A program made the position numbers and the translations under genes. Positions 54,182-63,363 of a DNA stretch of 64,000 nt are shown here, one piece after another. Each line of letters begins with the position of its first letter. Positions within the stretch are counted from its first letter, which is position 1. The notes under the pieces are model-generated. The model saw only the letters and a program-made list of their open reading frames with translations, was not told the origin of the DNA and made no database searches. The stretch lies in the NCBI RefSeq assembly GCF_963674635.1, contig NZ_OY771475.1, forward strand, positions 2,294,001 through 2,358,000, written 5' to 3'. Source of the DNA: Breoghania sp. Lineage in GTDB: Bacteria > Pseudomonadota > Alphaproteobacteria > Rhizobiales > Stappiaceae.

Positions 54182-55861
54182 CTACATGTTCGGGTAGTTC
54201 GGCCCGCCGCCGCCTTCCGGCACCGTCCAGGTGATGTTGCCGTTTGGGTCCTTGATATCGCAGGTCTTGCAGTGGACGCAGTTCTGCGAGTTGATCTGGA
54301 AGCGCGGCGCCCCCTCGCCTTCCTCGATCCACTCGTAGACGCCCGCCGGGCAATAGCGCTGGGAGGGACCGGCATAGACGTCATGCTCTGACGACTTCTG
54401 CAGAGCCATGTCCGCAACCTTGAGGTGGATCGGCTGACCTTCCTCGTGGTTGGTATTGGAAAGGAACACCGAGGACAGCTTGTCGAAGCTGATCTTGCCG
54501 TCGGGCTTGGGATAGTTGATCGGCTTGCACTGGGCGGCAGGCTTCAGCGTCGCACTGTCCGGCTTGCCGTGGCTGAGCGTACCGAAGAACGAAAAGCCGA
54601 AGAGCGAGTTGGTCCACATGTCGAGACCGCCAACGGCAATGCCGAGCCAGGTGCCGAGTTTCGACCACATCGGCTTGACGTTGCGCACCGTCTTGAGGTC
54701 CTTGCCGATTTCACTGGACCGCCACTCGGCCTCATAGTCCGTCAGCTCGTCATTGGCCCGGCCCGCCTTCAGCGCCGCGAATGCCTTTTCGGCCGCCATG
54801 ATGGCCGACAGCATGGCGTTGTGCGTGCCCTTGATGCGCGGCACGTTCAGGAAGCCCGCGGAACACCCGATCAGCACGCCACCGGGGAAACAGACCTTCG
54901 GCACCGACTGCCAGCCGCCTTCGGAAATCGCGCGCGCGCCATAGGACAGGCGCTCGCCGCCCTCGAACGTATCCCGGATCGCCGGATGTGTCTTGAAACG
55001 CTGGAACTCGTCGAAGGGCGAGAGATAGGGGTTCTCGTAATTGAGGTGCAGCACAAAGCCGACCGCCACCTGATTGTCTTCCAGGTGATAGAGGAACGAT
55101 CCGCCGCCGGTGCGGGAATCGAGCGGCCAGCCGAAGCTGTGCTGAACGAGGCCCGGCTGGCTCTTTTCCGGAGCGACCCGCCACAGTTCCTTCAGGCCGA
55201 TACCGAATTTCGCGGGCTCGCAGTCCTTGTCGAGCTCGAATTTCGCGATGAGCTGCTTGGCAAGCGAGCCACGCACACCTTCGCCGATGAAGACGTATTT
55301 GCCCAGAAGCGCCATGCCGCGGGTGTAATTGGGACCGGGCTCGCCGTTCTCCGTCAGACCCATGTCGCCCGTGGCCACGCCGATCACGCGCCCCTCGTCG
55401 TCATAGAGCACTTCGGAGGCCGCAAAGCCGGGATAGATCTCCACACCCAGCGCTTCCGCCTTTTCCGCAAGCCAGCGCGCGACGTTGCCGAGCGAAACCG
55501 CATAGGCCCCGTGGTTGCTCATCAGCGGTGGCATCATGAAATTGGGAAGGCGCAGCGCACCGGCCGGCCCCAGCACCATGAACTTGTCGGTCGTCACCGG
55601 GGTCTTGAGCGGGTGGGTCTCATCCTCGCGCCAGTCCGGGAACAGCCGGTCGATAGCGACCGGATCGATGACGGCGCCGGACAGAATATGCGCCCCGACC
55701 TCGGAGCCCTTTTCCAGCACAACGACAGAAAGCTCCTCGCCGGCCTCGATGGAGAGCTGTTTGAGGCGAATGGCGGCCGCGAGGCCAGCGGGGCCCGCGC
55801 CAACAATCACCACATCGAATTCCATACTCTCGCGCTCAGGCAGAGCTTCCGTTTCGGCCAT
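54182..55861 (-). CDS. Electron transfer flavoprotein-ubiquinone oxidoreductase
   Basis: ETF-QO (559 residues) transfers electrons from ETF to ubiquinone in the inner membrane. FAD binding is DVVIVGAGPAGLAAAIRLKQ; the quinone region includes SGAVIDP and GGSFLYHLEDN, and the C-terminal 4Fe-4S ligands lie in RYCPAGVYEW and QNCVHCKTCDI. Full length for the bacterial form. It divergently faces the uracil-DNA glycosylase gene across 220 bp and is closed by the terminator at 54116. The FAD-linked hydroxyacid dehydrogenase earlier in the window could feed ETF, but that is speculation. Confidence 0.97.
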   Translation of the reverse strand: MAETEALPERESMEFDVVIVGAGPAGLAAAIRLKQLSIEAGEELSVVVLEKGSEVGAHILSGAVIDPVAIDRLFPDWREDETHPLKTPVTTDKFMVLGPAGALRLPNFMMPPLMSNHGAYAVSLGNVARWLAEKAEALGVEIYPGFAASEVLYDDEGRVIGVATGDMGLTENGEPGPNYTRGMALLGKYVFIGEGVRGSLAKQLIAKFELDKDCEPAKFGIGLKELWRVAPEKSQPGLVQHSFGWPLDSRTGGGSFLYHLEDNQVAVGFVLHLNYENPYLSPFDEFQRFKTHPAIRDTFEGGERLSYGARAISEGGWQSVPKVCFPGGVLIGCSAGFLNVPRIKGTHNAMLSAIMAAEKAFAALKAGRANDELTDYEAEWRSSEIGKDLKTVRNVKPMWSKLGTWLGIAVGGLDMWTNSLFGFSFFGTLSHGKPDSATLKPAAQCKPINYPKPDGKISFDKLSSVFLSNTNHEEGQPIHLKVADMALQKSSEHDVYAGPSQRYCPAGVYEWIEEGEGAPRFQINSQNCVHCKTCDIKDPNGNITWTVPEGGGGPNYPNM

Positions 55862-56081
55862 ATCCTACTCCTCCGGTCCGGCAAATCGGTGCGACGTTCT
55901 CTGTTCGTCTTTCCGATCTTGTTTAAATCAGTGCGTTGGGGCCTGCAATGCGCATGGTGCGCCGCACACCCGCTCACCAGCATAGCCTATGGATGGCTGC
56001 TCATGGACACAGTTTACAATAGGATTTACCTGCCGCTGCGACAGCCTTGCCTTATGTCGGCCCGTAGGCCATGAAAGTGGC

Positions 56082-57002
56082 ATGACCGCGCCCCTCAATC
56101 CCGCCGACCTGGAAGTGCTGCTCGACTTTTACGTCGCATCGGGCGTCGATGTGGCATTGGCCGATGCGCCGGTGAACCGATTCGAGGAAAGCGCCCAGCA
56201 TGCGGCCCGCGCGCAAGCGCGCGCCAAGGCGCCCCCCGCTCTGCCTGCGGCAGGCATAGGGACTGCTCCATCTGCCCGGCAACCCGTCCAAAGCCAGGCC
56301 GGACAGCCCGCCCGCCCAGCTCCCGCGCTGGCTCGCCCGGCAGGATCTGCGCCACCCCATTCCGGCTCACCATCCGCTGGCGCGACAATTCCCGGCGATG
56401 GCGCGGTGATGGCTGCGCGTGAAGCGGCGGGACAAGCTGCCACGCTGGAGGCTCTTCGCGAAGTCCTTGCAGGTTTCGAAGGCTGTAACCTGCGCCTGAC
56501 GGCCAAGAACCTCGTCTTTTCCGATGGCGCGGAGAATGCCCGACTGATGTTCGTGGGCGAGGCGCCCGGACGGGAAGAGGATGCGCAGGGCGTTCCCTTC
56601 GTCGGGCGTTCGGGCAAGCTTCTTGACCAGATGCTGAAAGCCATCGGGCTTTCACGCGAAGAGGTCTATATCGCCAATGCGGTGCCGTGGCGGCCGCCGG
56701 GAAACCGTGTTCCCTCGCCTCAGGAAGCAGAGATCTGCAAGCCATTCATCCGGCGGCAGATCGAGCTGGTGGACCCGGATGTGCTCGTGTTTCTGGGCGG
56801 AGCTTCGGCGAAACTCCTTGTGGGCACCAATGACGGTATCATGCGGCTGCGCGGCAAGTGGCTGGACTATCAGACCGGCAGCCGCGCCATCCGCGCCATT
56901 GCCACGCTGCACCCGGCTTACCTTCTGCGCACGCCCATTCAGAAACGCCTTGCATGGCGTGATTTCGTGAAGATCAAGGCTGCACTCGACGGGCGCGCGT
57001 GA
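56082..57002 (+). CDS. Family-4-like uracil-DNA glycosylase with incomplete Fe-S site
   Basis: 306 residues. Residues 45-110 are a Pro/Ala-rich linker; the UDG domain begins near 125. Motif A is GEAPGREEDAQGVPFVGRSG, then NAVPWRPPGNRVPSPQEAE and motif B TLHPAYLLRTP. Of the four Fe-S cysteines of classical family 4, only C135 and C219 are present; the first aligns with F132 and the third with W203. A rhizobial class of such variants (BdiUNG type, from memory) has been described. ATG 56082 is preferred over an in-frame start 93 bp upstream that lacks similarity. Confidence 0.9.
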   Translation: MTAPLNPADLEVLLDFYVASGVDVALADAPVNRFEESAQHAARAQARAKAPPALPAAGIGTAPSARQPVQSQAGQPARPAPALARPAGSAPPHSGSPSAGATIPGDGAVMAAREAAGQAATLEALREVLAGFEGCNLRLTAKNLVFSDGAENARLMFVGEAPGREEDAQGVPFVGRSGKLLDQMLKAIGLSREEVYIANAVPWRPPGNRVPSPQEAEICKPFIRRQIELVDPDVLVFLGGASAKLLVGTNDGIMRLRGKWLDYQTGSRAIRAIATLHPAYLLRTPIQKRLAWRDFVKIKAALDGRA

Positions 57003-57118
57003 GCGGATGCCAGCTCCACCTGCCTTCACGCAAATGTGGGGTGGAGTTGATCGCGGCGAAATATCGAAAGAGACCATAGGCGTCTAGGCTGGCCTCCTTC
57101 ATTTTGGAGGATTTCGCC

Positions 57119-58108
57119 ATGACGCATCATCGTGTTTCAGATCTTTCCAGGCGCACCCTGCTCGGACTTGGCAGTGCGGCCCTTGCAACCCCTTTCATCC
57201 TTCGCGCGACAACCCATCCTGCATTTGCCGCAGCCCCCATGCTCGGCGTGGACCGCCCGGCCTTTAACCGTTTCAAGCTCGGCGCGTTCGAAATCACCAC
57301 CGTCTTCGATGGCGGCATCGCCCTTGATGGACCGCACCCCATCTTCGGACAGGATCAGCCCGCCGAAGCGGTCCAGCAACTGGCCGAGGCCAATCATTTG
57401 CCGCCCACGCGCATGGAAATCGGTTTCACACCGGTCATCGTCAACACGGGCGAGAAGCTGATTGTCTTCGATACCGGCAATGGCGCTGGGCGCAGGCCAG
57501 CGGCCGGCAAGTTCGGCGAGGCTCTTCGCGCTGCCGGCTACACGCCGGAACAGGTCGATATCGTCGTCATCACCCACATGCACCCCGACCATATTGGCGG
57601 CATCATGGAAGGCGGCGCGCCTCTCTTTCCCAATGCAGCCTATGTGACTGGCGCGCGCGAATATGACTTCTGGAGCGCGGACGACCGGCTTTCCGGCCCG
57701 ACCGAGGGTGCGGCAAAGCTGGTGCGCAGTCATGTGGTGCCGTTTGCGGAGAAAATGACCTTTCTCGACCCGGAGGGCGATGTGGTCTCCGGCATCACCG
57801 CCGTGAACGCCTTCGGCCACACACCTGGTCACATGGCCTACCACCTTGAAAGCGAGGGCCGGAGACTGCTGCTCTGGGCCGATACGGCGAACCATTTCGC
57901 AATCTCGGTCCAGAAGCCGGACTGGCATGTTCGCTTCGACATGGACAAGGAAATGGCCGGCCAGACGCGCAAGCGCCTGTTCGACATGGTGGCCACGGAT
58001 CGCATCGCGGTTGCGGGCTATCACATGCCCTTCCCGGCTGTCGGCTACATCGAAGCGCGCGACGGCGCCTACAGGTGGACCCAGGCGGCCTACGAGCTTT
58101 ATCTCTAG
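57119..58108 (+). CDS. Exported MBL-fold metallo-hydrolase
   Basis: 329 residues. A twin-arginine-type signal (SRRTLLGLGSAALATPFIL, cleaved near AFA) exports the folded protein. The MBL fold has the metal motif THMHPDHIGG, then AYVTGAREYDFW, GHTPGHMAYHL and AGYHMPFPAVGY. Two zinc ions are expected; the group includes lactonases and related hydrolases, and the substrate is not resolved. GGAGG sits eight bases before the ATG at 57119, so a TTG five codons upstream is unlikely. A hairpin with no T-run follows. Confidence 0.92.
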   Translation: MTHHRVSDLSRRTLLGLGSAALATPFILRATTHPAFAAAPMLGVDRPAFNRFKLGAFEITTVFDGGIALDGPHPIFGQDQPAEAVQQLAEANHLPPTRMEIGFTPVIVNTGEKLIVFDTGNGAGRRPAAGKFGEALRAAGYTPEQVDIVVITHMHPDHIGGIMEGGAPLFPNAAYVTGAREYDFWSADDRLSGPTEGAAKLVRSHVVPFAEKMTFLDPEGDVVSGITAVNAFGHTPGHMAYHLESEGRRLLLWADTANHFAISVQKPDWHVRFDMDKEMAGQTRKRLFDMVATDRIAVAGYHMPFPAVGYIEARDGAYRWTQAAYELYL

Positions 58109-58537
58109 AAGGAGGGTCTATCGCCACCAGATCCCCCGGTTCAGTGACGGGCCCGGGGGAGCCTGACGAGGCGGCTCGCATATCCCGCATCCACGCACAT
58201 TATGATGTTTAGCAACGACATTTCGCATTTACGCCACTATCTTGTCATTTATATCCTATTCTCTCCATCTTAGACTTGAGGCAGCCGTTCCATCGCTCAA
58301 GTCAGAGCGAATGATCCATACGAAGAGAACGCCGACGATTGCAGGTCCGGCATTCCTCTCCCAGGAGCGGCTCAAGCAACGTCATCGGGGCAGCCGATGA
58401 CCGGACGACGGCGCAGGTGCAGGTGCCTACGCCTCGTTCCTGAATGATCCCGGTTTCTCGCAAGGCTGCCGGGATCCGCAGCCGAGCGCAAGGACGGCTC
58501 CCGCCCTTCGCATCCAACAATTCAGACGGAGGAAGGC
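58109..58537. other. Intergenic region MBL hydrolase-BA14K gene (429 bp)
   Basis: Contains an 8-bp hairpin (TCCCCCGG / CCGGGGGA, 58132-58160) soon after the hydrolase and an A/T-rich patch at about 58195-58275, probably promoter DNA for the BA14K gene. No gene is seen. Confidence 0.55.
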
Positions 58538-58978
58538 ATGCAGATGGGTAAATTGCGAAGACTAGTCGGTCCGCTTGCGATCGTTGCGGCCCTCTTCGTG
58601 GGGGGGACCGCCACCGCCGCCGTTCCCCACGACAAGAGCCTCAGGGGCGTGACACCAACGGTTTCGCAGGTCCGGCTCAACATGACGCAATTCGGGCTAC
58701 ACTTGCCTGACAGGAACGCTCAAGGCAGGTCCATTCAGTTGACCCAGTGGGGCCCGCCGCCGCCGCGTTATCGCAGGCCGCCGCCGCGCTATCGCAGGCC
58801 ACCGCGCGATGGCTGGCGCTATCGTCGGTATCCCCCTCCCCCGCCGCGCGCCTACTATCGCGGTGGCAGGGCACATGTGAACTGGTGCCTGAGGCGGTAT
58901 CGTTCCTACAACCCGCGTACGGATAGTTATCTCGGGTACGATGGCCGTTACCATCGCTGCCGCAGCCCCTATCGGTGA
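58538..58978 (+). CDS. BA14K family protein with Pro/Arg-rich repeats
   Basis: 146 residues. A signal peptide (LVGPLAIVAALFVGGTATA) is followed by a repetitive Pro/Arg/Tyr region with two PPPRYRR units and PPPPPRAYYRGG. The C-terminal BA14K domain is HVNWCLRRYRSYNPRTDSYL then YDGRYHRC, with two Cys that probably pair. The founding Brucella 14-kDa protein is an immunoreactive, lectin-like surface protein. The family is confined mainly to Hyphomicrobiales. GGAGGAAGGC precedes the ATG. A strong bidirectional terminator lies 40 bp after the stop. Confidence 0.9.
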   Translation: MQMGKLRRLVGPLAIVAALFVGGTATAAVPHDKSLRGVTPTVSQVRLNMTQFGLHLPDRNAQGRSIQLTQWGPPPPRYRRPPPRYRRPPRDGWRYRRYPPPPPRAYYRGGRAHVNWCLRRYRSYNPRTDSYLGYDGRYHRCRSPYR

Positions 58979-59017
58979 GATGTCGGTCCTGTGTCGACCA
59001 CTCTTCACATCGTGAAA

Positions 59018-59051
59018 TGAAAAAGGCCGGGACTTTTCCCGGCCTTTTTCA
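59018..59051. terminator. Bidirectional terminator
   Basis: 14-bp stem TGAAAAAGGCCGGG / CCCGGCCTTTTTCA with a 6-nt loop, T-runs on both strands, between the convergent BA14K and glycosyltransferase genes. Confidence 0.92.
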
Positions 59052-59078
59052 TGATCTGCTCTACCCGAACTGCTGCGT

Positions 59079-59792
59079 TCAGTGTGCGGAGGGACCGACC
59101 ACGCGCCCGATGACCGCCCCAGGGACACGCAGGAAAAACAGCGCCATTGCGAGCCAGCCCCGCAGAACACTCCTTCTGGCGCCGGCTTCCGGCACGTGGC
59201 GACGCACCGCACGAACGGGAAGATGCGTCATGCGACGGCGACCGATGCGGCGTACGATTTCCGCATCTGCAAGGGGGGACGCCCTGTCGTGCCCCTGCAA
59301 GGTCTCATAGAACCTTCGCGACAAAAGCAGCCCCTGCCGGGGATGGGCGATGGCAAGGACACGAGCGCGCATCCAGCCGCCCAATTCGGCAATCCGGGCC
59401 CGAAGTCCGATATCCTCATTCACTGGCCTGAAACAGGCTGCGCGACAATCCCCCTGACCGATCCGCTCCACCCGCTCCACGAATTTGCCGACGTCCCGGA
59501 ACCAGTCCGGGTCCAGCACCATGTCGGGCTCCAGAAAAAGCAGCCACTCGCCTCTTTTCGCGGCCGCAGCGCCGGTCGCAAGACGCGCGCCTCGCTGGCC
59601 GACGGCCTTCATCCAACGGCATCCGGCGGCCTCCGCAATCGTCTCGGTCAGATCGCTGGAGCCTCCATCGACGACAATCACCTCACGCACCACGCCCTCG
59701 GCCGAGGCAGGCACCAGCGCCGCCAGCATCTCAACCAGCGTCGCCTCGTTGTTGAATGTGGGTATGACAACAGAGAACATGGGGCCTTTCAT
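59079..59792 (-). CDS. Glycosyltransferase family 2 protein
   Basis: 237-residue GT-A enzyme. FSVVIPTFNNEATLVEMLAA at the N-terminus binds the nucleotide-sugar, EVIVVDGGSSDLTETI holds the first Asp, and WLLFLEPDMVLDPDWF the metal-binding DxD-like site (EPD). The C-terminal helix (WLAMALFFLRVPGAVIGRVV) may touch the membrane. Acceptor and sugar are unknown. ATG 59792 with AAAAGGG upstream is chosen among several in-frame starts. It is divergent from the radical SAM gene. Confidence 0.9.
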   Translation of the reverse strand: MKGPMFSVVIPTFNNEATLVEMLAALVPASAEGVVREVIVVDGGSSDLTETIAEAAGCRWMKAVGQRGARLATGAAAAKRGEWLLFLEPDMVLDPDWFRDVGKFVERVERIGQGDCRAACFRPVNEDIGLRARIAELGGWMRARVLAIAHPRQGLLLSRRFYETLQGHDRASPLADAEIVRRIGRRRMTHLPVRAVRRHVPEAGARRSVLRGWLAMALFFLRVPGAVIGRVVGPSAH

Positions 59793-59908
59793 AGCACCCT
59801 TTTCTGCCCGTTTGCGAGCATCCAGGCCACTTTTGAGCGCGCGCAAATGTTCTTGCTATGTTCTCGTGGCGGTCGTATCTTCGCGACATCAACCGGAACG
59901 GGTTCAAG

Positions 59909-61078
59909 ATGGCAGATACAGGCAGGCTTTCGGAAAGGACATATCCCGGTGAAACAAAGGCGCCGTCGCGCACCGATGTGACTTCCCTCTGTGGCGAAGC
60001 CCCTACGGGCGTTGCGCAAATCCCGCTACAACGCGGACGCGCCGCGGGACTGAACATGCCCGGGCGTTTCGAGCGTGAGGGGCGCGAAATTGTCGACGAC
60101 GGTTGGGGCAGCCTTGATGGCCTGCCTCCGCTGAAGACGGAAGTTCAGATAGAAGCGGCCAGGCGGATTGTCACGCGCAACGAGTCTCCTGACATTTCCT
60201 TTGACCGCTCCATCAATCCCTACCGGGGCTGCGAGCACGGTTGCATCTACTGCTTTGCGCGACCGTCACACGCCTATATGGGCCTGTCTCCCGGGCTCGA
60301 TTTCGAGACCAAGCTTTTTGCCAAGCCCAATGCCGCCGAACTCCTGGCGCGCGAACTCTCCGCGCCCGGATACAAGGTGAAAACCATCGCCATCGGAACC
60401 AACACGGATCCCTATCAACCCATCGAGCGGCGGATGCGGATCATGCGGGAGGTGCTGGAGGTGCTTCAACGCGCGCGTCATCCCGTTGGCATTGTAACGA
60501 AATCTGCGCTCATTCTGCGCGACCTGGACATCCTCAGCGAAATGGCGGCGGACGGGCTGGTAAAGGTGGCCCTGTCGGTGACCACGCTGGATCGCAAGCT
60601 GGCTCGGTCGCTGGAACCACGCGCGGCAACGCCGCCTCGCCGTCTGGAGGCGGTGCGGGCCCTGAGCGAGGCCGGGATTCCCACATCCGTCATGCTGGCC
60701 CCGCTGATCCCTGCGCTCAATGACGAAGAGATCGAGCGTATTCTTGAAGCCGCGCATGATCATGGTGCGCGCGAGGCCGGTTACATTCTGCTGCGGCTGC
60801 CCATGGAGGTGAGCCCGCTGTTTCGCGACTGGCTCTTGCGCAACTATCCCGACCGCTACAGGCGCGTCATCTCCGTTCTCAGATCCATGCGCGGAGGCAA
60901 GGATTATGATGCGGAATGGGGAAAACGGATGCGCGGTGAAGGCCCCTATGCCATGCAGATTGGGAAACGCTTTGAGCTTGCAGCCAAACGGCTCGGTCTC
61001 AACCAACGCCGCAAGCGGCTTCGCGACGACCTTTTCATCCCGCCCTTGAAAGGCGCGGTGCAGCTGGACCTGTTTTGA
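59909..61078 (+). CDS. PA0069 family radical SAM protein
   Basis: 389-residue radical SAM enzyme. The 4Fe-4S motif is CEHGCIYCFARP, followed by the SPGLDFETKLFAKPN, IAIGTNTDPYQPIER and VGIVTKSALILRDLDIL segments of this subfamily. The function is unknown; some members are thought to act in DNA repair-like chemistry because they resemble the spore photoproduct lyase clan, but this is not shown for this one. Start at 59909 is uncertain (ribosome site weak); an ATG at 59858 is an alternative. rnhB follows on the same strand after 121 bp. Confidence 0.9.
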   Translation: MADTGRLSERTYPGETKAPSRTDVTSLCGEAPTGVAQIPLQRGRAAGLNMPGRFEREGREIVDDGWGSLDGLPPLKTEVQIEAARRIVTRNESPDISFDRSINPYRGCEHGCIYCFARPSHAYMGLSPGLDFETKLFAKPNAAELLARELSAPGYKVKTIAIGTNTDPYQPIERRMRIMREVLEVLQRARHPVGIVTKSALILRDLDILSEMAADGLVKVALSVTTLDRKLARSLEPRAATPPRRLEAVRALSEAGIPTSVMLAPLIPALNDEEIERILEAAHDHGAREAGYILLRLPMEVSPLFRDWLLRNYPDRYRRVISVLRSMRGGKDYDAEWGKRMRGEGPYAMQIGKRFELAAKRLGLNQRRKRLRDDLFIPPLKGAVQLDLF

Positions 61079-61199
61079 CCGGGACATTGGGGCGTTGCGC
61101 ACCGATCCCGCAAAGTCCTGACCGTCAGCCCTTTTTGCAAAGGGGATAAGGCTCTTGGGCCGCCTTGCGGGAAGTCCGGGACGGGGGCACAGTTCTGCC

Positions 61200-61928
61200 A
61201 TGGTCAAACCAGCTGTTCCCCCCAAATCCGGATCGACGAAAAAGGCCCCCTCGGGTGCGGGAAAGTCGCGCAAGGGCGTGACCGGTGCCCGTGGTCGAAA
61301 GAAGCGCCCGGCGGGACCGGACCTTACCCATGAACGCCGGCTTGCAAGAACCCATGGCGGGGGTGTGGCGGGTGTCGACGAAGCAGGCCGCGGCCCCTGG
61401 GCAGGCCCTGTGGTCGTCTCTGCCGTGATCGTCGACCCGAAGGATCTGCCGGAGGGGCTCAACGATTCCAAAAAGCTGTCAGAGGCGCGGCGAGAAGCGA
61501 TCTACGCCGATATCCTGACAAAATGCCAGGTGTCGATCGTCTTGGCCTCACCGGAACGCATCGACGCGATGAACATTCGCGCGGCCACCCTTTGGGCCAT
61601 GCGCGCGGCGCTTGGCGCGCTGCCCGAGAGGCCCGCTGCCGCCCTCATAGATGGGCGCGACGTGCCTGCGGACCTGATCTGTCCCGCCGAAGCCCTCATC
61701 AAGGGTGACGCTTTGTCCGTGTCGGTTGCAGCGGCCTCCATTGTCGCGAAGGTCACGCGTGACCGGATGATGGTCCTGCTCGATCGGGAATGCCCCGGTT
61801 ATGGCTTTGCCGCCCACAAGGGTTACGGAACGCCCCAGCACCAGGCGGCGCTGGCCGAAATGGGCCCGACACACCACCACCGGCGTTCCTTTGCACCCGT
61901 CAGGAGCCTTCTGGAAAAGGGCGCGTGA
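61200..61928 (+). CDS. rnhB: Ribonuclease HII
   Basis: RnhB (242 residues) removes RNA from RNA-DNA hybrids and single ribonucleotides misincorporated in DNA. The catalytic acids are D60 and E61 (GVDEAGRGPWAGPV), D151 (LIDGRDVP) and D188 (IVAKVTRDRMM); GYGTPQHQAALAEMGPTHHHRRSF is typical of the C-terminus. The first 50 residues are basic, Lys/Ser/Pro-rich and probably disordered, longer than in the E. coli enzyme. ATG at 61200 is preferred over a start 15 codons earlier. Confidence 0.96.
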   Translation: MVKPAVPPKSGSTKKAPSGAGKSRKGVTGARGRKKRPAGPDLTHERRLARTHGGGVAGVDEAGRGPWAGPVVVSAVIVDPKDLPEGLNDSKKLSEARREAIYADILTKCQVSIVLASPERIDAMNIRAATLWAMRAALGALPERPAAALIDGRDVPADLICPAEALIKGDALSVSVAAASIVAKVTRDRMMVLLDRECPGYGFAAHKGYGTPQHQAALAEMGPTHHHRRSFAPVRSLLEKGA

Positions 61929-62020
61929 GCGGTCACCAGATCGCGAATGCGGAACCGGGATCCAGGTGGCGGAGTTACCCATGCTTGCTGGATCAGCGGT
62001 TTTGGCGGGCACCGGACAAC

Positions 62021-62050
62021 AAAAAGGCCGCGGACCCGAAGGTCGCGGCC
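62021..62050 (-). terminator. Intrinsic terminator of the F0 operon
   Basis: Stem GGCCGCG(G)ACC / GGTCGCGGCC (62026-62050) with T5 on the minus strand (62025-62021). It lies 49 bp after the atpF stop and should end the F0 transcript. Confidence 0.85.
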
Positions 62051-62098
62051 TCTTCAATTCGTTTGTCAGCTATCTTGCCTGGCAGGCCCTTCGGCCAA

Positions 62099-62578
62099 TC
62101 AGTTCAGCCGGGTAGACACATCGTCGATGCTGTCGGCGATAAGCTTGTCAGCCACCTTGCCGGACACCTTCTTCGACAGGATCTCGGTCGCGGCGGCGAT
62201 CGCAACGTCGGCAGCCATCGCCCTGACCTCGGCCATGGCCTGATTTTCGGCCAGCGAAATCTTCGTTTCGGCGAGTGCCGTACGACGCTCAACCAGCTCG
62301 TTGAGAGCTTCTTCGGTCTGCTTGGTCAGAAGCTCGGCTTCGCGACGGGCTTCGGCCACGATGCCTTCCGCCTCTTCTTCAGCCTCGCGGTGCTTGCGCT
62401 GGTATTCGGCCAGAAGCGCCTGAGCTTCCTCGCGCAAACGACGCGCTTCGTCCAGCTCGTTGCGGATGCCCTCAGCGCGGTCATCAAGCGCCGAGCTCAT
62501 CTTGCCGGGAACCTTCAGCCAGACGATCAAAGCGAAGAAGAGAACGAGAGCTACCGTGGCCCAGAATGTTGCATCCAT
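62099..62578 (-). CDS. atpF: F0F1 ATP synthase subunit b
   Basis: 159 residues. One N-terminal membrane helix (FWATVALVLFFALIVWL) is followed by a long charged coiled coil (REEAQALLAEYQRKHREAEE) that forms the peripheral stalk joining F0 a/c to F1 delta/alpha. It is last of the F0 group; atpX starts 13 bp upstream of its start, so the two are coupled. Typical length for the alphaproteobacterial b subunit. Confidence 0.95.
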   Translation of the reverse strand: MDATFWATVALVLFFALIVWLKVPGKMSSALDDRAEGIRNELDEARRLREEAQALLAEYQRKHREAEEEAEGIVAEARREAELLTKQTEEALNELVERRTALAETKISLAENQAMAEVRAMAADVAIAAATEILSKKVSGKVADKLIADSIDDVSTRLN

Positions 62579-62591
62579 GGTCAGGATCTCC

Positions 62592-63179
62592 TCACTTCAT
62601 CGCGGCCGAAACGGCCTTCGACGTCTCGGCCTTGGTGGGCGCCTTGCCAAGCAAGCTCTCAACGACAGCGTTGGTGGTCTCGCTTGCGATTTCGCCGACA
62701 TCCGCGAGCACGGCCGACTTGATGCCGGCAATCCGCTCTTCAGCGGCAGCAAGCTTGGCGTTGAGTTCTTCCTCAATCGCTTCACGCTTGGCCTTGGATT
62801 CTTCGGCCAGCTTGTCGCGGTTCGCCTGAGCGATGCCCTGCGCCTTCTTGCGAGCTTCGGCCAGAGCCTGCTCGTAATCGGCGATGGCCGCTTCGGTTTC
62901 CTGCTTCAGCCGGTTTGCTTCGCCCAGATCGCTCGCGATGCGATCCCTGCGGTCTTCCAGGATGCCCCCGATGCGCGGCAGCACCATTTTCGACATCATG
63001 TAGTAGAAGAGGCCGAAAGTGATCGCCAGCCAGAGCATCTGGGAGGGAAAAGTCGAGCTGTCGAACGGCGGGAAAGACACGCCCTCATGTCCGCCGTCGT
63101 GCGGCACCTCGGTGTGCGCCGTCGTCGCGCCGCTGGCCGCGGACGTCTCGTTCGTATGGGTCTCTTGAGCCTGAGCCAA
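62592..63179 (-). CDS. atpX: F0F1 ATP synthase subunit b'
   Basis: Second stalk subunit found in photosynthetic and alphaproteobacterial F-ATPases (195 residues). An N-terminal region with His (EVPHDGGHEGVSFPPFDS) precedes the helix SQMLWLAITFGLFYYMMSKM and a long coiled coil. The start is uncertain: TTG at 63179 has a GGAGG site five bases before it and gives a family-like N-terminus; a GTG at 63239 would add 20 Trp/His-rich residues. Lies between atpE and atpF. Confidence 0.92.
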   Translation of the reverse strand: MAQAQETHTNETSAASGATTAHTEVPHDGGHEGVSFPPFDSSTFPSQMLWLAITFGLFYYMMSKMVLPRIGGILEDRRDRIASDLGEANRLKQETEAAIADYEQALAEARKKAQGIAQANRDKLAEESKAKREAIEEELNAKLAAAEERIAGIKSAVLADVGEIASETTNAVVESLLGKAPTKAETSKAVSAAMK

Positions 63180-63329
63180 AGGCGCCTCCAGATGCCACGC
63201 CAGATGCCACGATTGCCATCCTGACGCGTGAGAAGCCACCCCGTGAGGGGCCTGCCTTCGTCACGCGCCACGATGATAGTCGAGCACCGCACCATCCCGC
63301 GCCCTTCGATCGGGCACGGATTTGTTCAG

Positions 63330-63351
63330 TTGCCGACAAGACTGTCGGCAA
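63330..63351 (-). other. Hairpin between atpE and atpX
   Basis: Perfect 9-bp stem TTGCCGACA / TGTCGGCAA with a 4-nt loop in the 184-bp gap. It is 13 bp after the atpE stop on the minus strand. It may stabilise atpE mRNA, a known need since subunit c is made in excess; no T-run makes it a terminator. Confidence 0.55.
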
Positions 63352-63363
63352 CCCTTGCTGATA

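Noticed and set aside
54425..56074. 549-codon plus-strand frame opposite ETF-QO
   Set aside because: Antisense to ETF-QO with intact FAD and Fe-S motifs.
58302..58520. 72-codon minus-strand frame before the BA14K gene
   Set aside because: Arg-rich, no ribosome site, overlaps the presumed BA14K promoter region.
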